Assembly: GCF_002091985.1 (NCBI RefSeq)
Contig: NZ_MKKX01000020.1
Location: forward strand, 186,001-250,000
Length of the DNA stretch: 64,000 nucleotides
Reading direction: 5' to 3'
Source of the DNA: Rhodococcus sp. 1163
Lineage (GTDB): Bacteria > Actinomycetota > Actinomycetes > Mycobacteriales > Mycobacteriaceae
Shown here: positions 11,008 to 19,084 of the stretch, piece after piece
Position numbering within the stretch: the first letter of the stretch is position 1
Layout of the letters: each line of letters begins with the position of its first letter
Position numbers and translations under genes: made by a program
Notes under the pieces: model-generated
Database searches by the model: none
Told to the model about the DNA's origin: nothing
The model's input: only the letters and a program-made list of their open reading frames with translations

Positions 11008-12354
11008 TTGATACCTCCCGAGACCTCCAACCCGATCGATACCGGCGTCGACGACACCGCCACGCCGGCGAACGGAGTCCGATCCACGGCCTCGGTTGCC
11101 CGAACGACAGCCGTGGTGATCTCGTGCATCGCAGTCGTTGTGGGTATCGCTGCGGGCATCGCCTACAACTTGTTTTCGCTACCCGGCCTTCGTGGGCTGG
11201 ACGTTCTGGGTGACTACTACAGAATCGATCTGGACGTCTATCGGATCGGCGGCGGCATCTTCGCCTCGGGCTCGCCGCTGTACGGTCAGATGCCCGCCAC
11301 CGCACTGGGGAACACCCTCCCCTTCACCTATCCCCCGATCGCGGCTGTCCTCTTCAGCCCATTGTCGATGATCTCGCTCTACTGGGCCGGAATCGTGGTG
11401 ACTGCACTGTCTTTGGCGCTGCTGGTGACCACAATCGTGCTGACGCTGGTGTCTCTCGGGTACTCACCCAAAACCTTGTTGCTGTGGACAGCCGGCGCAA
11501 TCTTCGCGGTGTCGATGATCCTCGAGCCAGTCTTCTCCACACTCGACTACGGACAAGTCAACATCATTCTGATGGTGTTCGTTGCTGCGGATTGTCTGCC
11601 GAAGAAGACCCCATGGCCTCGTGGTGTCCTCATCGGATTCGTCGCGGCCGTCAAACTGACGCCCGCTGTATTTGTCCTCTTCTTCTTGCTTCGCAAGGAC
11701 TTTCGGGCGGCCGTCATCGCGGGCGTGAGCTTTTCCGCGTTCACCGCCATCGGCTTCCTGGCAACGATGTCCGATTCGGTCGAATACTGGACGCACACCC
11801 TCGTCGACTCCGACCGAATCGGCAAACCTGCCTACCCAGCGAACCAGAGCATCACCGGAGTTCTTGCACGGCTCGGACTCGACGACTCGATGAGGTCGGT
11901 GTTGTGGGTCGCGCTTTCCTTCGGTGCGCTTGCACTCAGCGCGCTCGCCATGCGCAAGGCATTCGAGGCCGATCTCACGGCCATAGCACTCGGAGTGAAC
12001 GCCGTTCTCGGGCTACTCGTTTCGCCGATCTCGTGGTCACACCACTGGGTGTGGGTTGTACCGTTCCTCGTTGCACTTGCGACTGCTGCCTATCGTCAGC
12101 GAAGCACCTGGCTGGTGTTCCTGGTCGGCATCGGCCTTGTGCTGTTCCATTTCGCGCCGCACTGGCGCCTCGCGCCAGGTCGCTCCTCCGGCCTCGGGTG
12201 GCCATTATGGGACCAGCTGGCAGCGTCGTCGTACGTCTGGTGGGGAGTCGCGGCAATAGCCACGGTGACTTTCATCACGTGGAAAACCTCACAGCAGAAG
12301 GCCACGAGCAGCTCGCAAATACTCTCGCCAACCGAGCCGACACCGGCCGACTGA
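11008..12354 (+). CDS. mptC: Polyprenol-phosphomannose-dependent alpha-(1->2)-mannosyltransferase (GT87, MptC type)
   Basis: This is an integral membrane glycosyltransferase of 448 residues with about ten hydrophobic helices. The N-terminal outer-loop motif YYRIDLDVYRIGGG near residue 72 holds the catalytic-type Asp of DUF2029/GT87 enzymes. PFTYPPIAAV follows, then LDYGQVNIILM, GFVAAVKLTPAVFVLFFLL, and WSHHWVWVVPFL near the C-terminus. By family and position (Rv2181) it should add alpha-1,2-mannose branches to lipomannan from polyprenol-phosphomannose. TTG at 11008 is used because AGAAGGA (10994-11000) lies 7 bases upstream. It is divergent from the RNase gene and convergent with the acyltransferase, 11 bases apart. 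Confidence 0.85.
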   Translation: MIPPETSNPIDTGVDDTATPANGVRSTASVARTTAVVISCIAVVVGIAAGIAYNLFSLPGLRGLDVLGDYYRIDLDVYRIGGGIFASGSPLYGQMPATALGNTLPFTYPPIAAVLFSPLSMISLYWAGIVVTALSLALLVTTIVLTLVSLGYSPKTLLLWTAGAIFAVSMILEPVFSTLDYGQVNIILMVFVAADCLPKKTPWPRGVLIGFVAAVKLTPAVFVLFFLLRKDFRAAVIAGVSFSAFTAIGFLATMSDSVEYWTHTLVDSDRIGKPAYPANQSITGVLARLGLDDSMRSVLWVALSFGALALSALAMRKAFEADLTAIALGVNAVLGLLVSPISWSHHWVWVVPFLVALATAAYRQRSTWLVFLVGIGLVLFHFAPHWRLAPGRSSGLGWPLWDQLAASSYVWWGVAAIATVTFITWKTSQQKATSSSQILSPTEPTPAD

Positions 12355-12365
12355 CGTCGGCGAGC

Positions 12366-13094
12366 TCAGCTCGCTTTGGAGTCCGGGACGCGCTCGGGGT
12401 CGGCGCCGGCCACGGGCGCTACTGGGGCATTCTTCAGGGATGCGGCGTAGACATCGACGTACTCTTGACCGGACAGCAACATCAGGTCGTACATCACTTC
12501 GTCGGTCACTGCTCGCTCGACGAACCGATTACCCGCCATGCCTTCGAAGCGAGAAAAATCGATCGGCTTACCGATCTTGATCGTGACTTTCGACGGCTTC
12601 CAGATCTTCGAACCGATGGGATTCATCTTGTCGGTTCCGATCATCGCCACGGGCACCACCTGCACTCCGGTCTCCAAAGCCAGTCGGGCCATACCGGTCT
12701 TGCCCTTGTACAGCCTTCCGTCCGGTGAGCGTGTGCCCTCCGGATAGATGCCGAGCAGTTTGCCTTTGGCGATCACCCGCGCGCCGGCATTGAGCGCATC
12801 TTGTGCAGCATCGGCACCCGTTCGGTCGATCGGCACCTGACCGACCGCTGTGAAGAACCACTTCTGGAAAGCGCCCTTGAGTCCGGAACCTGTGAAGTAT
12901 TCGCTCTTCGCCAGGAACGTGATTCTTCGCTGCGCCTTCAACGGCAGATAGAACGAATCGAGAACTGCCTGATGATTACTCGCCAGGATTACCGGTCCCC
13001 GCGCCGGGATGTTCTCGGCACCTTCGACTGTCGGTCTGCCCATCGCAATCAGGATAGGACCGATGAATACGTACTTGAACAGCCAGTACCACAT
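12366..13094 (-). CDS. 1-acyl-sn-glycerol-3-phosphate acyltransferase (PlsC family)
   Basis: This 242-residue LPLAT-family protein has a hydrophobic N-terminal segment (WYWLFKYVFIGPILIAMG). The catalytic motif SNHQAVLDS (NHx4D) lies near residue 40, followed by the substrate-binding EGTRSPDG motif near 120 and VPVAMIGTD. The reaction is acyl-CoA-dependent acylation of lysophosphatidate to phosphatidate at the inner membrane face. The ortholog by position is Rv2182c. It is monocistronic or first of a minus-strand group. The C-terminal 20 residues are Pro/Ala-rich and probably disordered. The exact acyl acceptor is an inference, since mycobacteria have several paralogs. Confidence 0.88.
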   Translation of the reverse strand: MWYWLFKYVFIGPILIAMGRPTVEGAENIPARGPVILASNHQAVLDSFYLPLKAQRRITFLAKSEYFTGSGLKGAFQKWFFTAVGQVPIDRTGADAAQDALNAGARVIAKGKLLGIYPEGTRSPDGRLYKGKTGMARLALETGVQVVPVAMIGTDKMNPIGSKIWKPSKVTIKIGKPIDFSRFEGMAGNRFVERAVTDEVMYDLMLLSGQEYVDVYAASLKNAPVAPVAGADPERVPDSKAS

Positions 13095-13202
13095 GGCGTC
13101 CTTCCTGATTCGAGTCTTCGCTGCGGATTCGACGTTGACTCTACCTACCCGTTATGGCGCCAGCCACAACAACTCGGACGCCGCGACAGAGGTCACACGC
13201 CA

Positions 13203-14177
13203 TCAACGCGCATCGATCAGAAATTCGGAACGCGCAAGGTCCGCTGCGCCGATCATGCCTGCGGCTTCACCGAGTTGTGTGCTCGCGATCCGCGCAAGCG
13301 GCCGATGACCGGCACCGGTGGTGAGTCGTGCGTGGTGGCCCCGCGCCTCATCCAAGAACTGACTCGAGGAAGTCGCTACTCCGCCCGCGATGACGATCAA
13401 ATCTGGATCGTAGACGTCGCTGACCAACGCAAGACCGACCCCGAGCCAACGAGCAAAGTCGGCCATCGTTCGTCGCGCGATCTCGTCGCCGTCCTGCGCA
13501 GCGGAGGCGATGCGGCGGCCAGTGAGTGATCCCGGGTCGAGAAAAACCTCGCGCGCCAAGATCGTGGACGACGCTTGGTCGGCGGCGAGCAATTCGATGG
13601 CAGTGTCGACGAGCGCAGTGCCGCTGCAATATCGTTCCCAACATCCTCGCTTTCCGCACGGGCAGGCACGACCGTCGGGGACGACCTGGATATGTCCCAG
13701 CTCCGGTGCAACACCATAGCTACCTCGATAGATGCGACCATCGATCAGGAGTGCGGCTCCGATTCCGGTCCCTATCGACACCATCACCACGTTTCGACCG
13801 CCTGCGGCCGCACCGAAACGATATTCGGCCCACGCGGCCGAATTGGCATCGTGTTCGAGAAGAACCGGCAACCCGATGCGATCGCTCATCTGACTGGCCA
13901 CCGGAGTGTCGATCCACGGCAGATGCGGTGCAAATCGTACCGAGGTTCGGTCGGAGTCGATGAACCCTGCGACCGCAAGCCCCACCGCGGAAACAGGATG
14001 TCGGGCGGCCAGTTCCTGGACAGCTCGATCCAAACCGTGCTCGAGAGCGGCAGCGGTATGAGGCGTCGGCGACTGGGCGGAATCGATGACCTGACCGGAC
14101 GAGTCGACGACGGAGGCACGAAGGCTGGTACCACCGACATCGATGCCGATGGTGAGCAATTCTCGATGCCGCTTCAT
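13203..14177 (-). CDS. ROK-family glucokinase
   Basis: The sugar kinase has 324 residues. The ATP-binding start LLTIGIDVGGTSLRASVVD lies at about residue 6. The glucose-binding block LEHDANSAAWAE and GTGIGAALLIDG follow, then the ROK zinc motif CPCGKRGCWERYCSG near residue 170. The zinc cysteines and the E-x-G-H region (PELGHIQV) mark glucokinases and N-acetylmannosamine kinases rather than ROK repressors, and there is no helix-turn-helix. Start 14177 has GGAAAGG 6 bases upstream. This gene is not part of the matching M. tuberculosis segment as recalled, so it looks like a lineage insertion between the plsC-like gene and the ArsA-like cluster. Glucose is the likeliest substrate. Confidence 0.88.
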   Translation of the reverse strand: MKRHRELLTIGIDVGGTSLRASVVDSSGQVIDSAQSPTPHTAAALEHGLDRAVQELAARHPVSAVGLAVAGFIDSDRTSVRFAPHLPWIDTPVASQMSDRIGLPVLLEHDANSAAWAEYRFGAAAGGRNVVMVSIGTGIGAALLIDGRIYRGSYGVAPELGHIQVVPDGRACPCGKRGCWERYCSGTALVDTAIELLAADQASSTILAREVFLDPGSLTGRRIASAAQDGDEIARRTMADFARWLGVGLALVSDVYDPDLIVIAGGVATSSSQFLDEARGHHARLTTGAGHRPLARIASTQLGEAAGMIGAADLARSEFLIDAR

Positions 14178-14284
14178 TGCTGACCTTTCCAGTGCCGCCC
14201 AGCCCCCGAAAAACGACATCGACGCTCTTTACCGATTCTCACCGGATCTTCCAGTTCACGAATCCCGCAACTATGCCGATCGGA

Positions 14285-14725
14285 CTACATCGGATCCTTG
14301 ACAGTGACGGTAATCGGTACGAATCCCCCTCGTCGAACTACCGGTTCTTCAGTGTCCTGCGCACGAGCCTGATTCTCCGTCCGATCCGGACGCTGGGTGT
14401 CGGTGTCGGTGTCGGCTTCTGGGGCCTCGGCTGTCTCGGTCGATGCATGAGTTGCTTGCGAAGCCGGACCATCCATGTGCTCGGCAACCAGTTGCCGGAT
14501 CATGGCAATGACAGTGGCCCCCTCGGTCGCGAGCACCGTGAGTAGATCGTGCTGCTCGCCCCTGATCAACGCAGACAATGCGCACACCGGACACCAACTG
14601 CATCCCTGGCGTGGGCGCTCCTGTTGATCGATGACGGCTTGGCGAAGCATCGGCTCGACGCGTGTGAGCACAGTTTCGGCCAACGCCCACAGCTCGGCTG
14701 CGACGTCGGAATGCTCGGTGGTCAT
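14285..14725 (-). CDS. Conserved actinobacterial protein with CxxC motif (Rv2183c-like)
   Basis: This is a 146-residue soluble protein. Residues 1-85 look helical and hold a CSWCPVCALSALIRG segment with three cysteines near residue 42, which could bind metal or form a disulfide. Residues 90-130 are Asp/Glu/Thr/Gln-rich and low in complexity. A short basic-hydrophobic end, RRGGFVPITVTV, follows. It sits 15 bases downstream of the ArsA-like ATPase on the same strand, so the two are probably co-transcribed, as Rv2183c-Rv2184c are. I do not know a function. The pairing suggests the small protein acts with the ATPase. Confidence 0.75.
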   Translation of the reverse strand: MTTEHSDVAAELWALAETVLTRVEPMLRQAVIDQQERPRQGCSWCPVCALSALIRGEQHDLLTVLATEGATVIAMIRQLVAEHMDGPASQATHASTETAEAPEADTDTDTQRPDRTENQARAQDTEEPVVRRGGFVPITVTVKDPM

Positions 14726-14740
14726 CTACAGCGTCACCTT

Positions 14741-16087
14741 TCAGGCCGGCCACAGGGCCGGATCGGGCCGGAAACGGACCACGAGATTACCGGATTCGAA
14801 CTCGGCACCGAGAACTACACAACGACGCAGAACCGAAGCCAGGCGAACACGCTTGCGGGTTCCGTCGGCACCGATGATCACGTCGTCCTCCACTCGCCCG
14901 AGACTGACCGTCGACGGGTCCACTACCGGTAGACGCAGCGTCATCGTGTACACCGATTCCAACCCCGATCCCGACTCGTGCGCCACCACTGGTTTATCGA
15001 ACTGGCGTGCGACACCTGCCCCACCCGGTTGGCTGGACCCTACTTGGCACGACCCCGCTTGGTTGGACTCCGCTTGGTTGGACCCCGCTTGGTTGGACCC
15101 CGCTTGGTTGGACCCCGCTTGGTTGGACACTGTGACGACACCCACCCGAGTTTCCAGCGCGCCGAGAGATGCCAACCCTACCGGTTCGTCTGCACTTTGT
15201 TCCACGATCAGCAACGAACAACCCTGCGCAAGCAGCTCGACGTCGGCAAGGCGGGCCTGCTGGGCTGCCCGCCAACTCTCGAACCAGAATACCGCTGGGT
15301 GTACACCTACGAGCCCCATCGACGACGAATTCAGCTCGGGCAGAACCTTGTTGACGATCACCTCGGCGACCGGCAACCCCATCAATGCAGCCGCGGACAT
15401 AGTCCGACGGGCCTCCGCGACCCCGACCGAATCCGGCGTCAGAACGATTGTCGCCGTCGTTCGCCGGTGATCGAACAACAGTTCACGAACTGCGTCGGCG
15501 TCGGCGAGGACACGTTCCATCACCGCGACCAGAACAGTCAGACGTGGGTCCGTTCCGGTCCCCGCGACCACCCGATCGTGTTGAGGCCAGAGTCGTTCCA
15601 GATAGCCACACAGCAGGTCTGGAAGCGCCAGGGTGCGCAATGCATCAGCGGTTGCCGGAAGGTCGACGAATACTGTTTCCCAGGTTCTTTCGTCCACCAG
15701 TTCGACCAGCCGATGCAACCCTAGGAGGTCCTGGGCTCCGGGCGCACCGACAATCTCTTCAGGATCGATACCGCCGAAACGGACGCCGTGTTCGTGCCCC
15801 GTTCCTGCCAACGACACGATCGCCGAGATCGATCGGTAACTCGCCTCCAGTAGCGCCAAGGTGTCCAACTCGAGAACATCGAGTCCCTCGGCCACGGATC
15901 GGGGCCCATTACCGGCCGGGGACGTCGAACGATCCAGGGCTGGGCGTCCGAGAACATCGAACAGCGAATGCGCCTGATCGAATGACACCACCAGCACTCG
16001 ACGCCCCGATCTGGCGTCCTCGATCGCAGCCTTGGCAGCAAGCGTCGTCTTGCCCGCTCCGCCCTTTCCGACGAACAGTCGGACCAT
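14741..16087 (-). CDS. ArsA/Get3-like ATPase (Rv2184c family)
   Basis: This is a 448-residue P-loop ATPase. The N-terminal deviant Walker A FVGKGGAGKTTLAAKAA (two lysines) lies at residues 5-21, then VVSFDQAHSLFDVLG (the ArsA DTA-like switch, here SFDQAH) and FVDLPATADALRTLALPD near 140. The C-terminal part has a PxxFWFESWRAAQQARL segment and ends in a beta-rich domain, FRPDPALWPA. Near residue 320 is a run of seven 5-residue units of the type SNQAG, encoded by a 15-bp tandem repeat. ArsA/Get3 proteins drive anion export or tail-anchored-protein delivery, but no arsenite gene is present here. It is the second gene of a minus-strand cluster with two SRPBCC proteins upstream and a CxxC protein downstream. 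Its role is unknown. Confidence 0.82.
   Translation of the reverse strand: MVRLFVGKGGAGKTTLAAKAAIEDARSGRRVLVVSFDQAHSLFDVLGRPALDRSTSPAGNGPRSVAEGLDVLELDTLALLEASYRSISAIVSLAGTGHEHGVRFGGIDPEEIVGAPGAQDLLGLHRLVELVDERTWETVFVDLPATADALRTLALPDLLCGYLERLWPQHDRVVAGTGTDPRLTVLVAVMERVLADADAVRELLFDHRRTTATIVLTPDSVGVAEARRTMSAAALMGLPVAEVIVNKVLPELNSSSMGLVGVHPAVFWFESWRAAQQARLADVELLAQGCSLLIVEQSADEPVGLASLGALETRVGVVTVSNQAGSNQAGSNQAGSNQAESNQAGSCQVGSSQPGGAGVARQFDKPVVAHESGSGLESVYTMTLRLPVVDPSTVSLGRVEDDVIIGADGTRKRVRLASVLRRCVVLGAEFESGNLVVRFRPDPALWPA
15023..15127. repeat. 15-bp tandem repeat inside the ArsA-like ATPase gene
   Basis: Seven 15-bp units with the core GCTTGGTTGGACCCC on the plus strand encode, on the minus strand, SNQAG x3, SNQAE, SNQAG, SCQVG and SSQPG. 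The middle units are nearly identical in DNA and the outer ones have diverged, as expected for growth by slippage. The unit is a multiple of three, so copy changes keep the frame. It falls between two folded parts of the ATPase and probably forms a flexible linker. Confidence 0.9.
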
Positions 16088-16113
16088 GGTGCGGGCGTCG
16101 GTGCGAGGCTCGC

Positions 16114-16551
16114 TCAGCCTTCGACCCGCTTCTTCAGCTCTTTCAGCGCGGTATCGGTGATGACCTTCTCCGCTTTACGTTTGAACAACCCGATCATCGG
16201 AATGTTCAGATCCACCGTCAACTCGTAGACGACATCGGTTCGTCCGTCACCGGTGTCCTTCAACGTGTACGACCCCGACTGCGACTTCTGCATTTCACCC
16301 GATACGAGCTCCCATGCCACCGCCATTCCATCCGGTGCCCAGTCGTAACGAAGTTCGTAGGTGTCCTTGACCATTCCAGCATCGAGGACGAACTTGACGC
16401 GGTCTGCTCGACCGTTCGAGCCGGTAGCGAGCACCTCCACGGACTTCGCTGCCGAGACCCAGGACGGATACGCGTCGAAGTCTGCGATCACGTCCATTAC
16501 CTGTGCGGACGGAGCGTCGACGGTTATCGACCTCTGAGTTTTCTCGGCCAT
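16114..16551 (-). CDS. SRPBCC/START-like domain protein (Rv2185c type)
   Basis: This 145-residue single-domain protein of the polyketide cyclase/dehydrase-like START fold begins MAEKTQRSITVDAPSAQVMD. A DFDAYPSWVSAAKSVEVL helix-strand block and repeated beta strands (VKFVLDAGMVKDTYELRYDW, GRTDVVYELTVDLNIPM) follow, then the long C-terminal helix KRKAEKVITDTALKELKKRVEG that closes the lipid pocket. ATG 16551 is chosen because the domain starts there. Upstream in-frame codons to 16638 are not family-like. It lies 26 bases upstream of the ArsA-like ATPase, so it is probably in one operon. Such domains bind hydrophobic ligands, and none can be named here. Confidence 0.85.
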   Translation of the reverse strand: MAEKTQRSITVDAPSAQVMDVIADFDAYPSWVSAAKSVEVLATGSNGRADRVKFVLDAGMVKDTYELRYDWAPDGMAVAWELVSGEMQKSQSGSYTLKDTGDGRTDVVYELTVDLNIPMIGLFKRKAEKVITDTALKELKKRVEG

Positions 16552-16692
16552 GGCTGTTGGTCCGCTTCCTCTCTCATTCGGTGTCGATGGGCTTGTATCG
16601 CCCAGGCATCGGCGCTCGCCGTCGACGCCCCTCATCACACACGATCGCCTACGGTCCGCACAACGGGGACCGCAAGAGAGCGCGCCTCAGCC

Positions 16693-17085
16693 TCAGGTTC
16701 GCGCGTGATCCGGACGCTCGCCCGCAGCGCGGCCTGCCTCCAATTCACGCTTGAGCGCGAAAGCCATCGACTTTCCGGCAATCCTTCGCCTGCGGTTTTC
16801 GCCGACAAGGTCGAGTCCCTCTCGCCCAGCTGGTGGCTCTGCGTGCAAGAAGTAATGGACGATGACGCCGTCGAGGACCGGGATTTCCTCGAGCCACACT
16901 TCCATCGTCCCCGTCAGCGCTCCGTCGATCGTCCAACGGATGCCTTTGTCGGCACGATCTTCGGACACCTCGATCCGCAGGTCAGGCCACCACGACCGCC
17001 AACGATCTCTCGGCGCCATCGCCTCGGAGACGCGCGCACCCGGAACAGCAATGAAGGTTTGATCCGCTACTTGGATACTGCTCAT
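16693..17085 (-). CDS. SRPBCC-like small protein (Rv2186c type)
   Basis: This 130-residue protein has a compact START-like pattern: SIQVADQTFIAVPGARVSEAM, a WRSWWPDLRIEV segment with three tryptophans, beta strands IRWTIDGALTGTMEVWLEE and VIVHYFLHAEP, and a basic C-terminal helix NRRRRIAGKSMAFALKRELE. It lies upstream of the other SRPBCC gene on the same strand, with 141 bases between. It is divergent from fadD15, with 135 bases between the two starts. Two ligand-binding proteins of one fold, an ATPase and an acyl-CoA ligase side by side suggest work on a lipid, but this is inference. Confidence 0.78.
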   Translation of the reverse strand: MSSIQVADQTFIAVPGARVSEAMAPRDRWRSWWPDLRIEVSEDRADKGIRWTIDGALTGTMEVWLEEIPVLDGVIVHYFLHAEPPAGREGLDLVGENRRRRIAGKSMAFALKRELEAGRAAGERPDHART

Positions 17086-17220
17086 CGAAAGAGCTTCACA
17101 TATATCTTTCGCGGCGCCGCACCTGAGGCGGTCGAACTGCTCCAGAAAGCCGGACTACAGTACAAACAATCCGAGCTACTCGTGAGTAGAGCTAACCGAT
17201 CCGTTGTTGGAGGTACCCCC

Positions 17221-19029
17221 GTGCGTGAGTTCACTGTGCCCGCCCGATTCAAAGTCGAGGACGGGGAATCGACAGTCGATTCCGTTTTCACCCGCCGGGC
17301 TACGGCACCCGAGTCGGTTGCGTTTCTCCGCCAAGAGAACGGCAGCTGGACCGATGTCACTGCCGAGCAGTTCGCGATTCAGGTCGTATCGGTTGCCAAA
17401 GGTCTGATTGCCTCCGGAGTCGAGCAGGGTGATCGCGTTGCACTGATGTCCTCGACGCGCTACGAATGGTCGGTACTCGACTACGCGATCTGGGCGGCAG
17501 GCGGCGTTACGGTTCCCGTTTACGAGACATCATCTGCCAATCAGGTCGAGTGGATCCTGTCCGACGCCGAGCCAGTTCTGCTCGTGCTGGAAAACAAGGA
17601 GCACCGCGACGAAACCGCCGACGTCGTCGAAGCGTCGAAGACGGTACGTAGGACGTTCCAGGTGGACGGCGAAACTGCCGATACCGGTGCGATCCACGAA
17701 TTGATCGAACTCGGTGCGGCCACTACCGACGGCGTGGTCGAAGCACGTGTCGCTGCGCTACGTTCGTCCGATCCGGCGACCCTCATCTACACCTCGGGTA
17801 CCACCGGCCGCCCCAAAGGGGTGCAGCTCACCCATGCCAATCTCCTCGCCGAGTCCAAGGGAATCCGCGAGACGACGCTGAAGACACTGCTGAGAGGTGG
17901 CACGCGGACCCTGATGTTCCTGCCGCTCGCGCACGTGTTGGCCCGCGCCGTCACGATTGCAGCCTTCGATGCGGGGGCGACTGTCGGCCACACCAACGAC
18001 ATCCCCAACCTCGTCTCCACGTTCGGGTCGTTCCAGCCGGACTTCATCTTGTCGGTCCCCCGCGTGTTCGAGAAAGTGTTCAACACTGCACGACAGAAGG
18101 CACATGCCGACGGCAAGGGAAAGATCTTCGACGCGGCCGCCGACACAGCTGTCGCGTGGAGCCAGTCGAAGGACGACGGTTCGACCGGAATCGTACTTCG
18201 AGTCAAGCATGCAGTGTTCGACAAGCTCGTGTACTCGAAACTCCGTGTGGCCCTAGGCGGTAACTGCAAGCTGGCAATCTCCGGCGGCGCTCCGCTCGGC
18301 GCACGACTCGGCCACTTCTATCGCGGAATCGGGGTGCCGATCTACGAGGGATACGGACTGACCGAGACCAGCGCAGCCTTTGCGGTGAATACCATCGGCT
18401 ATCAACACGTCGGCAGTGTCGGTCGACCTCTCCCCGGCAATACCGTCCGTATCGCTCCCGACGGCGAGATTCAGCTGCGCGGCCCTGTTGTGTTCGCCGG
18501 CTACTGGCGTAACGAAGAAGCGACTGCCGAGTCCTTGGATGACGGATGGTTCTGTACCGGCGATCTCGGTTCGCTCGACGCCGACGGGTACATCACGATC
18601 ACCGGCCGCAAGAAAGAGTTGATCGTCACCGCCGGCGGAAAGAACGTCTCGCCCGCAGGTCTGGAAGATCAACTGCGCGCACATGTCCTGATCAGTCAAG
18701 CAATCGTCGTCGGCGATCAGAAGCCGTTCATCGGCGCCTTGGTGACGCTCGATGCCGACGCTCTGACCGGCTGGAAGGCGCGCAACTCCAAACCCGCAGA
18801 TTCATCTGCTGCCGACCTGGCCACCGACCCGGACCTGATCGCAGAAATCGATGCGGCGATCGCTGACGCAAACAAGTCGGTCTCGCACGCCGAGGGGATC
18901 AAGAAGTACCGGATCCTGCCGAACGACTTCACCGAGGAGGCGGGCGAGGTGACACCGACGATGAAGCTCAAACGCAATGTGATCACCAAGACCTACGCGG
19001 ACGACGTCGAAGCGATCTACTCCAGGTAG
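17221..19029 (+). CDS. fadD15: Long-chain fatty-acid-CoA ligase
   Basis: This 602-residue ANL-superfamily enzyme activates fatty acids through an acyl-AMP. The AMP-binding loop LIYTSGTTGRPKGVQLTH lies near residue 188, a FLPLAHVLARA segment follows, YGLTETSAAF is near 378, and TGDLGSLDADGYITITGRKK with the hinge region is near 443-462. The lysine-bearing C-terminal end LTPTMKLKR is present in variant form (VTPTMKLKRN). GTG 17221 is the start, with TTGGAGG about 8 bases upstream. The frame is open far upstream but that part has no protein character. It is divergent from the SRPBCC genes. The position matches Rv2187. Chain-length preference cannot be told. A bidirectional terminator follows at 19038-19076. 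Confidence 0.93.
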   Translation: MREFTVPARFKVEDGESTVDSVFTRRATAPESVAFLRQENGSWTDVTAEQFAIQVVSVAKGLIASGVEQGDRVALMSSTRYEWSVLDYAIWAAGGVTVPVYETSSANQVEWILSDAEPVLLVLENKEHRDETADVVEASKTVRRTFQVDGETADTGAIHELIELGAATTDGVVEARVAALRSSDPATLIYTSGTTGRPKGVQLTHANLLAESKGIRETTLKTLLRGGTRTLMFLPLAHVLARAVTIAAFDAGATVGHTNDIPNLVSTFGSFQPDFILSVPRVFEKVFNTARQKAHADGKGKIFDAAADTAVAWSQSKDDGSTGIVLRVKHAVFDKLVYSKLRVALGGNCKLAISGGAPLGARLGHFYRGIGVPIYEGYGLTETSAAFAVNTIGYQHVGSVGRPLPGNTVRIAPDGEIQLRGPVVFAGYWRNEEATAESLDDGWFCTGDLGSLDADGYITITGRKKELIVTAGGKNVSPAGLEDQLRAHVLISQAIVVGDQKPFIGALVTLDADALTGWKARNSKPADSSAADLATDPDLIAEIDAAIADANKSVSHAEGIKKYRILPNDFTEEAGEVTPTMKLKRNVITKTYADDVEAIYSR

Positions 19030-19037
19030 TCACCGGC

Positions 19038-19076
19038 CTGTTCCCTTGTGTGCCGACCACACGCACAAGGGAACAG
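19038..19076. terminator. Bidirectional terminator between fadD15 and pimB'
   Basis: A perfect 13-bp inverted repeat, CTGTTCCCTTGTG and its complement, encloses a 13-base loop in the 55-base gap between two convergent genes. There is no long T-run on either side, as is usual for high-GC actinobacterial terminators. Confidence 0.8.
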
Positions 19077-19084
19077 GGCGCGGA

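Noticed and set aside
15023-15127. Regular short repeats that could be taken for a CRISPR array
   Set aside because: Units are contiguous with no spacers and translate into a pentapeptide repeat inside a gene.
15448-17220. A long upstream extension of the fadD15 frame
   Set aside because: Sequence before 17221 is antisense to the ATPase and SRPBCC genes. The ribosome site and family N-terminus place the start at 17221.
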